From contig JADGJG010000400.1 of NCBI GenBank assembly GCA_027596195.1, forward strand, positions 1 through 20,954: 20,954 nucleotides of DNA, written 5' to 3'. The stretch comes from Podochytrium sp. JEL0797. Its lineage: Eukaryota; Chytridiomycota; Chytridiomycetes; Chytridiales; Chytriomycetaceae. The notes below the pieces were generated by a model, which was given only the letters and a program-made list of their open reading frames with translations, did no database searches and was not told the origin of the DNA. Below, one piece after another: positions 1 through 10,208 of this stretch. The first letter of the stretch is position 1, and the number at the start of each line of letters is the position of its first letter. A program made the position numbers and the translations under genes.

Positions 1-33
1 CGCCGTGATTCCTCCTCTCATCACACATCCCAG

Positions 34-1384
34 GCCTCCTCCTCGCCATCTCCGTGGCCTCCGTCCTCGCCGCCGTCCTCTGGATCCTCGCCATGTCGGT
101 CTTTGTCCGCCCCATCGTCTGGGCCTCCATCGCCGCCATCCCCGTCCTCTGCCTCGCCCTCTTCTCGTTCATCCTCACGGACGCCCTCCTCGGCAAAGCA
201 CACGACCCCGCCTACCTCGACCCGCAATACAACATCGCCATCCTCGTCTCCCTCCTCTTCCTCATCGCCTCCATCGCGTCAGGATCGTTTCTGTACAAAC
301 AGCGCCACAATATCAACAAGGCCATCAATATTATCCACTTGGCTTGCCAGATTTTGTGGGAGACTCCGTCCCTGTTTTCCCTGTCACTCGGAATCATGTG
401 TGTCTATTCCGTCTTTTCATTCGCATGGGCGTTTGCGTTCTCCCACCTCTTCCTATCGCACGACCAATCCATCCCCGCGGACTCACTCACGACCTCGACC
501 TCCTTCACCGTCATTTACTTTCTCTTCATCTACTTTTGGACTACTGCCATTCTCTCTCACGTTGAGAAAATGACCATCGCGGGGGTCGTGGGGCAATGGT
601 ATTTTGGGCGACAGCTGGACGAGACGTATGACGAAGGACTCGTCACGAGGGCTTTGAATGCCACGCTGGGGCCTGGCTTTGGGACGGTGTGTTTGGCGAG
701 TTTGGTCGTGGCTGCGGTGGAGGTGGTCAAGTTTGTTGTGAATGGAGTCAAGAAGGTGTGTATCTGTTGAAATCAACTCTATCCAGCTTGATCCGAATTC
801 TGTTATTGGATATTCATTCCATTTTCTTTGGAATTTTTCAGAACCTCCGCAACACCTCCGCAAGCCCCTTCCTCACCCTCTTCTCCACCTGCCTCACCTA
901 CACCACCACCTCCCTCTCCCACCTCTCCTCCTACACCCTCATCTACTGCGGCCTCACTGGCACCTCCCTCTGCACCGGCGCCTCCGCATGCACGCGTCTG
1001 TTTCGGCGAAACCTCGTGATGGGAATGGCCACCGCCGGGATTACGCGCACGTTGCTGTTCCTAGGCGCGAGTGCGGCGAGTGGTGGGGTCGGGATGGGAG
1101 TGTTTTTTTACGCGGCGAGGGGGGAGGGGAGTCCGTATGCGTGGGTGGTTGGGGGGGTTGGGGCCGTGGGACCGTTTTATATTGTGCGGTTTATGAGTCA
1201 GGTGATTCAGAATACGTGAGTGTTTTCTTTGTGTGTGTGTCGGGGGGGTCCCTTTTTGACATTGGCTTTTTTTTCGTGCCTTAGCGTGGATGCCACGTTC
1301 GTGTGTTACATGCTCGATGTGGATTCGAATGCCAATAGTTGTCAGGAGGCGCATGACATTTTTGAGAATGAGGTTGGGATTTGA
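34..1384 (+). CDS. Choline transporter-like protein (CTL/SLC44/Pns1 family), 5'-truncated
   Basis: Polytopic membrane protein of the choline-transporter-like family, which moves choline or related organic cations across plasma or organelle membranes. Three exons are visible: 34-755, 842-1215 and 1285-1384, joined by introns 756-841 and 1216-1284. Position 33 is the AG of an upstream intron: the coding frame has a TGA at 6-8, so the exon cannot extend further left, and the N-terminal part lies outside the window. The visible 397 residues contain repeated hydrophobic helices, an FYIVRF segment late in exon 2, and the family-typical C-terminal ending where a D-A-T-F-V-C-Y stretch is followed by a short acidic tail (EAHDIFENEVGI). 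The family assignment rests on this C-terminal pattern and the helix layout from memory. Substrate is inferred, not seen. A solute carrier of another family is possible but less likely. Confidence 0.8.
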
Positions 1385-1707
1385 AACCGGCGCGTGGATG
1401 TGTGTTCCCAGTTTAAACTTTGTACAAAAGAGTCGCAGTGTTTCTCTCATAATAATATAAGCGATAAGAAGCAAGTTTGGTTTTGAAGGGTCAAAAAAAA
1501 CAAAAGAGTGGGGTGCAGGTCGGTCGCCAAAGATTTACATTCTCGAATCGTCGTTTCGCGCGGACACAATCGCTTGCTTCAGAACGCGAGCCAAGTTTCC
1601 TGCCACAACCACGCACGTAGTCTTTCAACTAGCTGCCTATACTTGATTCCCATCAAGGAGACCTTTCTTCCCAACCCCCTTCAAACCCAAAAAAGTAAAA
1701 AACCCCA
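1385..1707. other. Intergenic region between the CTL and ODAD2 genes
   Basis: About 320 nt with no supportable gene. It must hold the 3' end of the choline-transporter-like transcript (an AT-rich stretch lies near 1448-1460) and the promoter of the ODAD2 gene (pyrimidine-rich, with an A-rich leader just before the ATG). No AATAAA and no clear TATA box were seen. Confidence 0.6.
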
Positions 1708-4700
1708 ATGGGAGCCACCCTCTCCTCCCGCGTCCAATGGGCCGCCACAACCGCCCAAACAACCCAACAATCCGCCGACCTCTCAACCTCCCTCCAAACA
1801 AGTGTCGTGAACCAAGACCTGTTCCATGAACTGATCCATCTAATCGACACACTCGTCGCGCAGCACCCGGTGGAAGCTACAAAGGCGGAATTTAAGAGAC
1901 CATTGCAGTGGACGAGTGTGACTCTCCGCCCGGCGCATTTTGCTGGTACCGCAGCGGGGGTGTGGAATGTTGTAACAGTTGGAGCAAAGTAAAGCCCCCC
2001 TTCAGCTCCCTTCCTTCCCCTATTAACGCGATTTTATTTGCAAAAGAACACCCAAAGCATCCGTCACTTCCATCGCGACCCGCATCGACGGCACGACTCC
2101 TCTCTTTTCACTCGAACAGGTCGGACAAGGCGACACGGCCGTGTTTGTGGCCAAGGTTGCGAATTTCGAGTATTTGCATAAAGCGCTGGGTGTGGCGGGG
2201 GAGATGAAGTTGAGGGAGTTGCAGGATGTTTTGCAAGGTGTGTATAAATAAAAACGCGAGCGAGAGGGGGGGGGGGGGGGCCCCTCAAACTAACTCAAAA
2301 TCACACCTACTTTAGCCAACCCGACACCCATCAACGCCATCTTCGGCATCCCAAGCACGAGCACGGGAACCGTCCTCATGGACGCGTTTGACGCGTTCGA
2401 GAAGGAGACGGACGTGAAAAAGAAGGACGCCAACGCGCGGTTGTACAAGCTCCTCTTGATTCTGAATGCGTTTGATTTGGATCTCTTGTCATCAGCTGTC
2501 AAGAGTCAAGAGAGGTTTGGAGAAGAGTTTCTACCCCCCCAAAAAAAACCTAAAGAAACTCAAAAACCACAGAGAAATCCACCTCTCCATTCCCAAAATC
2601 GAATCCGAACTCCAAATGCTGCACTCCTTCTCCTCCAAAACAAACCCTTCAGCAGCCCTCGTCTCCATCGCCTGGGAAAGCGACTACACATTCTCGAACG
2701 GGTTCAAGGCCCCACCTTGGAGACAAGTGTACGGCGAGATGGGGTACATTCTCGTCACGTGCGTGGATGTGGATGCATTTGTAGTGACGGCGATGAAGGA
2801 GGGGTTTTTTGTGAATGCGGGGTATTGGGCTGATGAGAAGGGTACCACTGCTTTCGTTTTTGGGTTGGTTCAAAACCTTTTGATGCTGACGGAGCCCTCC
2901 CCCCCACTTGACAGGTCACGAAAAACTCAATTACAAAAAAGAATCTCCTGTCTTCCTGACCCTCGTGGACCTCATCAAGTCCAAATCGCCGCATTTTACG
3001 GAGAGGATTGATAAACAGGATTACTTGTACCAACCGGACGCGGGTACCACCGCCACTCTCACTACTACAACCAATGTCAACGCGATGCGTAATAACGCGA
3101 GCCATGGGGATCATGAGGGGAAGGATGCTGTGTCGGATAGTGATGTGGATCAGGATACGCCGATGGGTGGAAGGCAGAAGGAAGTGAAAAAGAATGTTTC
3201 CAACAAGAAACGGTTCGTTTTTGACGATTCTTTCGTCTCCCCCTTCCTTCTAAAACTGAATCGATCACAACTTGAACAGTGTAAAAGGCGCCCCCAAAAC
3301 ACGCACAACAACCGAACCGTCCCTCAAATGGCGGTCCCTCGGTATCACCGAAGAAGCCATTGCGCAAAAGTACAAACGCGATGGAAAAGGTGTTGCGGAG
3401 CAGCGCAAGTCGGTAGCGGCCGGTGGGGACCACGGAAGAAAATCGACCGCCGGTGGGGCGAGACCGAGAAGCGGGGTGAATAATGAGGAGGAGTCGAGTG
3501 AGTCCGAGTCGGAGGCGAGTTCGGAGGAGGAGGTGCAGGAGAAGAGGAATGAAAACAGTTGAGTTTTTCCTCTTCTTGCCCGCCGCGAGCTTCAAGCTTG
3601 TTGCTAAAATACCCGCGTATCAAATAGACGAACTCCCAGCCGAATACTACCAAATTCTCAAACTCGTGAAATACCTGCGCTGCGGGAACCAAACGGCCAC
3701 TATTATCGCCATTTGCTCTCTGCGCGATTTCGACCTCAGCAACGAGTTCAACCAGCTTGCGATCCGCGATGTCGGGGGACTGGACACGCTTGTCAATCTT
3801 CTTGATACGGATGACTTGAAGTGCAAGATTGGAGCGTTGAAGATTTTGAAAGAAATTTCGAGAAACGGTAACCAAAACAATTTCTTCTTTATTCCAACGC
3901 AAGATACTTACGAGATAAGGGAATAATAGTCCAAATCCGCACCGCTATCTCCAACCTCGACGGCATGCAACCCCTCATCGAACTCCTCCGCGACCCCACA
4001 GAAGAAATCAAATGCCTGGCCGCCGAAACAATCGCACACTGCGCCAAAAACTCGCGCAACCGCCGCAGCGTGCGCAAATACGGTGGAATCCGTAAACTTG
4101 TGCGCCTCCTCAAAGTAAAACCCCTCAACAAACAAGACGAAGCCGTTGCAGTTTCCGGCGCGTTGGCACTCGCCACGTGTTCCAAAAGCGCCAAAAATAA
4201 GGAAGCGATTCAAGCCGCGGGGAGTATCCCTCTTCTCGCGAATTTACTCGAATCGACGAATGAGGCATTGTTGATTCCGGTGGTGGGGATTTTGCAGGAA
4301 TGTTCGTCGGATGAGAATTATCGGATCGCGATTCGGACGTCGGGGATGATCAAGTTTTTGGTGGAGAATTTGGCGAGTCAGAATCAGGAGTTGCAGACGC
4401 ATTGTGCGAGTGCGATTTTTAAGTGTGCTGAAGAAGGTAATTTTTTCTTTTGATGGTAGAGAGCGGGTGGAGTGGGGGGATCTGATGCGTTTGTTTGACA
4501 GATGAAACGCGTAACCTTGTGAGACAGTACGATGGCCTCCTGCCTCTCGTAAACTTGTTGGACAACCCCACAAACAAGGAACTGTTGGCAGCCGCTACCG
4601 GTGCAGTGTGGAAGTGCGCGCAAAACTGTTCGTAGCGTTTCTGAATGAATGCGATTATTGCATGCTAACGCAAATTCCAAGTGGAAAACGTGGCAGCTTT

Positions 4701-5763
4701 CAACAAGCTCAACACCATCAAAAAATTGATTTCCCTCATGGAAAACCAACCCGAAGATGTGCTTGTGAACGTTGTCGGGGCTTTGGGTGCCTGTGCGCAA
4801 ACGCGTAAGTCATTTCCGCTGTACCACCATTGCAACTGACTTCCCGAACTTCAAATCAAAGTCGACGGTCGACAAGCCATCAGAGAAAGCAACGGAATCA
4901 CGCCCTTGGTTGGTTTGCTCACGGGCACGAACCAAGCTTTATTGGTGAATGTGACGACTGCCGTTGGGGCCTGCGCGTTGGACAGCGACAGTATGCTCGT
5001 GATTGACAGACTCGATGGAGTTCGTTTGCTCTGGTCGCTCTTGAAGTCGGCGAATCCGCAAGTTCAAGCGTCTGCAGCTTGGGCAATTTCTCCGTGTATC
5101 GAACATGGTAAGTGTCCTTTGATTCGCTTTGGTACGGGAACTGACTTCAAAAATCGCAACAGCCAGAGACGCCGGAGAAATGGTCCGCTCCTTCGTCGGC
5201 GGTCTCGAACTCGTCGTCTCCCTCCTCAAATCAGACCAACCCGAAGTCCTCGCCAGCGTCTGCGCCGCCATCGCCAACATTGCCAAAGACGAGGAAAACT
5301 TAGCCGTCATCACAGACCACGGGGTCGTACCCATGCTCGGGAAACTCACGACCCATAAAAGCGACAAGTTGCGGAAACATTTGGCGGAGGCGATTGCGCG
5401 GTGTTGTCATTGGGGGAACAATAGGGTCGCGTTTGGGGCCGCGTCGGCGGTGGCGCCTTTGGTCAAGTATTTGAAGAGTCCGGATGAGGAGGTGCATCGG
5501 TCGACGGCGAGGGCGTTGCATCAGTTGTCGATGGATGCAGATAATTGTATTACGATGCATGAGAATGGGGTCGTGCAGTTGTTGTTGGGGATGGTGGGGT
5601 CGACGGATCCGGAGTTGCAGGAGGCGGCTGCGGGAACTATAGGCAATATTCGAAGGTGTGTTTATTCGTTGCCTTTTGATCGCGTGTTACTTTGAATCTG
5701 AAATTCGGACGTTTTTTTAGACTGGCGTTGGCGAGCGAGAAGGCAGCAATGTCTTCTTCATAG
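1708..5763 (+). CDS. ODAD2: Outer dynein arm docking complex subunit 2 (ARMC4 orthologue)
   Basis: Armadillo-repeat protein that in other flagellates anchors outer dynein arms to axonemal doublets. Thirteen exons: 1708-1988, 2047-2237, 2316-2497, 2556-2841, 2915-3212, 3280-3557, 3628-3867, 3930-4436, 4502-4627, 4682-4804, 4862-5107, 5163-5655, 5721-5763; spliced product about 1097 aa, close to the animal length of just over 1000. The N-terminal third carries the conserved [12 protein letters not shown] segment, then an acidic linker ([14 protein letters not shown]), then [24 protein letters not shown] and a long run of armadillo repeats. The C-terminus closely matches known ARMC4: [23 protein letters not shown] and LALASEKA. 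Splice sites were chosen by frame and homology; the exon 3 donor at 2498 (GTCAAG) is the least certain. Its presence implies a motile flagellated stage. The next gene on the same strand starts only 48-135 nt downstream. Confidence 0.95.
2266..2280 (+). repeat. G15 homopolymer inside ODAD2 intron 2
   Basis: Fifteen consecutive G residues followed directly by CCCC, inside the 78-nt intron 2238-2315. The run sits between donor and acceptor without touching either. Such a tract is prone to slippage and to sequencing-length error; on the antisense strand it is a C-run. Confidence 0.9.
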
Positions 5764-5898
5764 ATTTTTCAATGCTTTAGTTTTCTCTTTTTCTTCTGTA
5801 TTCTCAAAAAAATGTTGCGTTCCGATTGCATTCCGAGAAGTCCCGAGTTTGTCCAAAAAAAGAACCACCAACGCCACAACCCCCAACGTCACCGAGCC

Positions 5899-7363
5899 AT
5901 GTCTCCCACGCAGAAAAGCCCTAAGAGCGCCAACTCCGCTTCCGCCGATACGCATGTCAACAAGAAACCCAAGACGGAACAAGAAACCGACTGGGTCAAT
6001 CTGACTCAAATGCCCGAAGACCCAATCTTCAAACTGTTGAACGAGTGCATCGCCGATCCTTCTCCTGACAAGATCAACCTCTCGATCGGTGCATACAGAG
6101 ACGAAACGGGAAAACCGTGGGTGCTGCCCGTGGTCAAGAAGGTGGGCGTTGAACATTTCGATGATTACTCTTCGCACGACTCATTTGCGTGTCTCAGGCC
6201 AAGCAAGTGCTCCTCAACGACCCAAACGCGAATCACGAATACTTTGGACTCGAAGGAAACGTCTCCTTCAACGAAGCATCCGCCCGTTTGATTCTCGGTG
6301 CCACCAGCCCCGCCATCGGCGCAAAACGATACACGGCGGTTCAGACCGTGTCCGGAACAGGTGCAAACCGTCTAGCGGCGGAATTCTTTGCCAAATTCAG
6401 ACCCGCTACTGTATATATTACAAACCCAACATGGGGTGAGTCCTTGTTTGCGTTCCAAAAGTGCCACAAACTGATTGCACTTTTCCAAGGAAACCACCCC
6501 AAAATATTTGGCGCAGCCCACCTCCCCGTCATTGAATACCAATACTGGAACCCCAAAACCCGATCCCTCAACTACCCCGTCCTCCTCTCAACCCTCCGCA
6601 CCGCACCGCGAGGATCCATCTTTGTCCTCCACGCGTGCGCCCACAACCCGACCGGACTCGACCCCACACACGCTCAATGGAAAGAAATCGCATCCATCAT
6701 GAAACAAAAATCCCACTTCCCCTTCTTTGACTGCGCGTACCAAGGTTTCGCGTCAGGAGACCTAGACCGTGACGCCTGGGCTGTGCGGTACTTTGTGGAA
6801 CAAGGGTTCGAGATGCTCTGCGCGCAGTCGTTTAGCAAGAACTTTGGGTTGTACAGTGAACGTGCTGGATGCCTCACAGGCGTGTTCAACAACGCGGACA
6901 CGGCGATGCGTGCCAAGAGTCAATTCTGCGCGTTGGTTCGATGCAGTATTTCGAATGCGCCTGGATTCGGTGCGAAGGTTGTGGATATTGTGTTGAAGGA
7001 TGAGAAGCTTACCGAGGAATGGTGCGTTCATATTGTTTTCTCTCACTTTTATCTCAAAAACCGATTTCTCAATTTTTTCACAGGAAGGACAACTTGCGAA
7101 CCATGGCGAACCGAATCACCTTAATGCGTCAAAAAGTGTACAACCATCTCGTTGAGCTCAAGACTCCAGGAAACTGGACACACGTGACTTCCCAGATTGG
7201 AATGTTCTCCTACACGGGACTCACCGTGAAGCAAGTGGCTGCCATCAAGTCAAAGTTCCACGTGTACATGACGGATGAAGGCCGCATTTCAATGGCTGGA
7301 TTGAATGAGAGCAATGTGGAACGATTCGCTGAGGCGGTGGACTGGGTGGTCAGAAACGCATGA
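5899..7363 (+). CDS. Aspartate aminotransferase, PLP-dependent fold type I
   Basis: Catalyses L-aspartate + 2-oxoglutarate to oxaloacetate + L-glutamate. Four exons: 5899-6141, 6198-6435, 6490-7021, 7084-7363; 430 aa, near the usual 400-430. Residue landmarks, numbered from the ATG at 5899: substrate-side LSIGAYRDE (61-69), VSGTGA (132-137) for phosphate binding, AHNPTG with Asn213, DCAYQGF with Asp241 and Tyr244, the Schiff-base lysine in SFSKNFG (Lys277), SERAG with Arg285 and the C-terminal RISMAGL arginine. All catalytic residues are present. An in-frame ATG at 5812 would add 29 mostly basic residues; I prefer 5899 (GAGCCATGT context), but the longer form could be a targeting variant. The 54-nt intron 6436-6489 is stop-free and in frame. 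The sequence resembles cytosolic eukaryotic enzymes more than mitochondrial ones; compartment is inferred. It ends 20 nt from the stop of the opposing METTL18 gene. Confidence 0.95.
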
Positions 7364-7382
7364 GCACCAAAGAAGGATGTAT

Positions 7383-7388
7383 TTTATT
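7383..7388 (-). terminator. Poly(A) signal AATAAA overlapping the METTL18 stop codon
   Basis: On the minus strand the hexamer AATAAA (7388 down to 7383) contains the TAA stop codon of METTL18 (7386 down to 7384). Cleavage 10-30 nt beyond would fall inside the last exon of the opposing aminotransferase gene. Functional use is inferred. Confidence 0.5.
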
Positions 7389-8516
7389 TGAACGACAATT
7401 GAACAATAACGCGATAAACACCATCATTGAATTCACGCATCATTTGCGTCTTGAAAACGCCTTGTTGCGCAACCAGTGTCAAAAACTGCTCAAGGTCCCC
7501 TGAACAACCGAAATAAGTCCTCTTGGCGGCAATCAGCGCGCGTCCGTCCCGTTTGAGCGATCGCTTGATCACGTCGTGCAGTTTTTGGTGCGAATCGGTG
7601 GAATAGATTGTCTCGGAGGTTAGAATGAGATCGTAGTGGTCGGTTCCGGATGCATTCTAGACTTCAAGTTTAGCTTTCCACAGACAAAACAATACCAGGG
7701 AGGCGCTTTTACCAAGCTTCCCCAATCTCCAGAATAGAATCCAGCCTTCAAATTGTGAATGGCATGCGCGTCGATTTCGACTTCAAACAATCCCTTTTCA
7801 TCAATTGCAGACGGCTCAGGCCGCGAGAAGGAGTTGACCAACGTGTTTGGCATTGTGACGAGTTGAATAACGAGATCGTTCTGTGTGCGATCAAAGCAGA
7901 GTTTGAGTTTTTCCTCCAGGACCCAATTCGAAACCTCTACTCACGTAATCTTGGAAATCAACGTGCGCGCCTTTCGCGAGACAATAGAGACCCGGCAACG
8001 CGGAACCGCAACCAAGCTGCCAAGAACACTATCAACTCGAATGCCAAAGTCGCGAGGAGAACCAAAGAATGCAAACCTCCAACACGCGTTTCTCCAAAAA
8101 CTCCACCTCCGGAACCTCAGCCAAATAACTCGCCAAATCCACAGAACACTCCCACGTCTTGAATCCACCTTCATAGACCCCATCAATCAAGTCCGTGTTC
8201 TCAAGCATGACGGTTTCGATCCATTGCTCGTTGGCCTTGTTTCCGTCCATGGCGTCGAGAGACGCTGCATCCATTTTGACGTCGGCGAGACATCTTCGGT
8301 AGAGAATTGAGCCGTTGGAGAGTCGGATGCATTCGCCCAAGATCACGGATTGCTGGGGGGTTTGCATGTTGATCAACAGATCACATCTAGAATCGAATCA
8401 CACACCTGTGTTAAAGAAGGCGGGTCGATTCTTCGGGATGGAACGACTTGTTGGGTGGACGGAGTCACAGCAGCTGCCTCAGGCTCGTCGTTTCCAAAGT
8501 TGAATCGGAACGACAT
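7384..8516 (-). CDS. METTL18: Protein-histidine N-methyltransferase, METTL18/Hpm1 family
   Basis: SAM-dependent seven-beta-strand methyltransferase; in yeast and human the family methylates a histidine of ribosomal protein L3/uL3. Minus-strand exons: 8406-8516, 8077-8352, 7945-8016, 7713-7880, 7384-7656; 299 aa (human about 370). Recognisable features: N-terminal MSFRFNFG, the DLIDGVYEGGFKTWECSVDL block, SAM-binding motif I LGCGSALPG (about residues 130-138) created by splicing 8077 to 8016, HVDFQDY, GFYSGDW, the family signature DLILTSETIY (about 218-227), AAKRTYFGCSGDL and a C-terminal FKTQMM...VYRVIVQLSF. It lacks most of the poorly conserved linker near the N-terminus of the human protein. 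Start codon is only 34 nt from that of IFT25 on the other strand; the 3' end is 20 nt from the aminotransferase stop. Confidence 0.92.
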
Positions 8517-8550
8517 GTTGGAGATCGAGGAAAAAAATCAAAAAACAAAT
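8517..8550. promoter_or_regulatory. 34-bp divergent spacer between METTL18 and IFT25 start codons
   Basis: The two ATGs face away from each other with 34 nt between them. The spacer is A-rich on the + strand, with an A7 tract and an A6 tract, and has no room for two conventional promoters and leaders. Transcription start sites must lie within the spacer or in the neighbouring coding sequence. Shared bidirectional promoter function is inferred. Confidence 0.7.
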
Positions 8551-9295
8551 ATGGCGGCGGGAGCAGACAACATCCAAAACCTCCGCGTCTCGATGGTCAC
8601 TTCTGCAGACCCCCGATTCCCGATCGAGAACATCCTTGACGGGTGAGTTTTGTCTTGTCCAACGAAAAAACGCGCTATTTCACACTTTGTTGTTTTGACA
8701 GCTCGACAAAGTCGTTTTGGGCCACAACAGGACTGTATCCACAAGAGTTTATCATCACATTACCAACCCTTCACGTTGTCAAAAAGGTTTCGATCTGGAG
8801 TTCAAAAGGTGCGCGACTTTTTTAGAGTTTAGAGAGGTGAATACGGTTAAATCCAGTCGCCGGATGGACCATCTCGCGATCTGGATCCGATAAGCAGTTT
8901 GATTTCGACGAAGTATATTCCGAAGGTATTTGAGAAAGGGATGGCATCTCGAAAATTCGCTCACGCAATAAAAACACGCAGACATCGAGGACTCCCCCGA
9001 CGCGACTCTCCAAATCACAACCTTCAGCGTCTCCTATTCAGATACACACCGTGCAGCTGCAGCGCGACACCTTCGCTTCACCATCCGCAGAGGGTATTCC
9101 GATTTCTGCGCCGTGCATAGGATCGCGATTCTGGGAGAAGCTGTGCCGGATCGCGACGTGGAAGAGTCGGAGGGAAAAAAGAAACGGAACAAGAAGATTA
9201 CTCGCGTGAATGACAACGGGTCTGACAACAGCAGTGAGGAGGATGACGCGAGTGAGAGAAACAGCCGCGTCGTGAATGTCAAGGAGAGGGACTAA
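8551..9295 (+). CDS. IFT25: Intraflagellar transport protein 25 (HSPB11-like)
   Basis: Subunit of the IFT-B complex that pairs with IFT27; galactose-binding-like jelly-roll fold. Exons 8551-8642, 8702-8808, 8857-8925, 8982-9295; 193 aa. Family hallmarks: ADPRFPIENILDG (about residues 19-31), KSFWATTGLYPQEFIITLP, a short variable loop ending QFDFDEVYSE, then ARHLRFTIRRGYSDFCAVHRI and ILGE. The third exon was placed by requiring continuity of the conserved fold: acceptor 8856 joins SSK to VAGWT in frame. About 50 extra residues follow the fold (GEAVPDRDVEE... with a KKKRNKK cluster and SEEDDASERNS), absent from the 144-residue human protein. Second ciliary gene in the window besides ODAD2. Shares a 34-bp divergent spacer with METTL18 and is convergent with FCF1. 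Confidence 0.9.
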
Positions 9296-9324
9296 TCGGA
9301 TAATTGGATGTACATTCGATACTC

Positions 9325-9330
9325 TTTATT
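9325..9330 (-). terminator. Candidate FCF1 poly(A) signal (AATAAA on minus strand)
   Basis: TTTATT on the + strand reads AATAAA on the minus strand, 74 nt past the FCF1 stop codon. It lies closer to the IFT25 gene than IFT25's own candidate signal does, so the two 3' UTRs would overlap. Confidence 0.5.
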
Positions 9331-9362
9331 CACGGGAAAGACGAGTAGAGATCCAGAACTGA

Positions 9363-9368
9363 AATAAA
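9363..9368 (+). terminator. Candidate IFT25 poly(A) signal
   Basis: AATAAA, 68 nt downstream of the IFT25 stop codon and 36 nt before the FCF1 stop codon on the opposite strand. Cleavage 10-30 nt later would place the IFT25 mRNA end at the end of the FCF1 coding region. Confidence 0.5.
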
Positions 9369-9403
9369 TGACGTGATGTTCGTGTGATGGTTCCAAAAAT
9401 CTT

Positions 9404-10208
9404 CTATTTGAGTGGTTCGCCCGGAAGCCTCTCGACAGCGAATTGACGTTTGTTGCTGACAATCGACATGATGGGGACTCCAGGAATTTTACGAATGCGC
9501 TTTTTGAGATCTTTATCACAGGTCGCGACAATGTAGATTTTGTGCTGGAATCGGGGGTTCAGATTGACTCAAGGAAGCGAATCAAATTGAAAATGCGTAC
9601 CTGCATGACACGGTTCACGATGCAGTCATCTGCATATGTTCCTTTGTGCGAGCACGGGAGTCGTTTGAAGCGAGGATCACGCGCCGTTCTAAAAAGCGGA
9701 ATCAGATTCCGCACCAAAGAACAGGCAGATACCAGAACCAATAGGAATACTCACGTCAGAGCAATCCTGAATTTGGAACCCAACTTTTCCAATTCTGCCA
9801 TGACACAGTCAGTGATGCACGGAATACATTTTGCATAGAGACAATCCATGCTCGCTTTCACGATTTCGAGTTTGTTTTGGATGCTGAAGTTGATGAAGTT
9901 GGTATCGACCAGAATGTGGTAAGGCGGTCCCAGGGATTCGTTTGATTGGAAAAAGAGGGACGAAGCGACCTGGGGCCTGGAAGCAGCTTGTCAGCGAGAC
10001 CACTAAAAAGAGATGCTTACATCTCCTTGACCTTCGCCTTCTCGATCGCCTCGGCTTTCTTTGCGGCCTTTTCCTGGTTCTGTTTCAGGCGCGCGTCGTT
10101 GGGCGCGAGCATGCGCTTGACCTGCGCAAACTTTCTGGTCTTGGCCGCTTTTGCCTGGAAGGGGGGGTGAGTGGAGTGTGAGTGGAGTGCGAGTGGAAGA
10201 CGCACCAT
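9404..10208 (-). CDS. FCF1: rRNA-processing PIN-domain endonuclease FCF1/Utp24
   Basis: Nucleolar small-subunit processome nuclease that cleaves pre-rRNA near the 18S 5' end. Minus-strand exons: 10206-10208 (ATG only), 10021-10154, 9755-9976, 9601-9688, 9404-9544; 195 aa (human 198). After the ATG-only exon the protein reads [15 protein letters not shown], matching the family's MGKAKKTRKFA start. PIN catalytic acids are visible: [29 protein letters not shown] and [18 protein letters not shown]. The C-terminus ([13 protein letters not shown]) matches the family end. Reading through intron 10155-10205 (51 nt, stop-free) would instead give a 17-residue insert after Met1; homology argues for splicing. 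Head-to-head with the small TM gene at 10242, tail-to-tail with IFT25. Confidence 0.95.
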
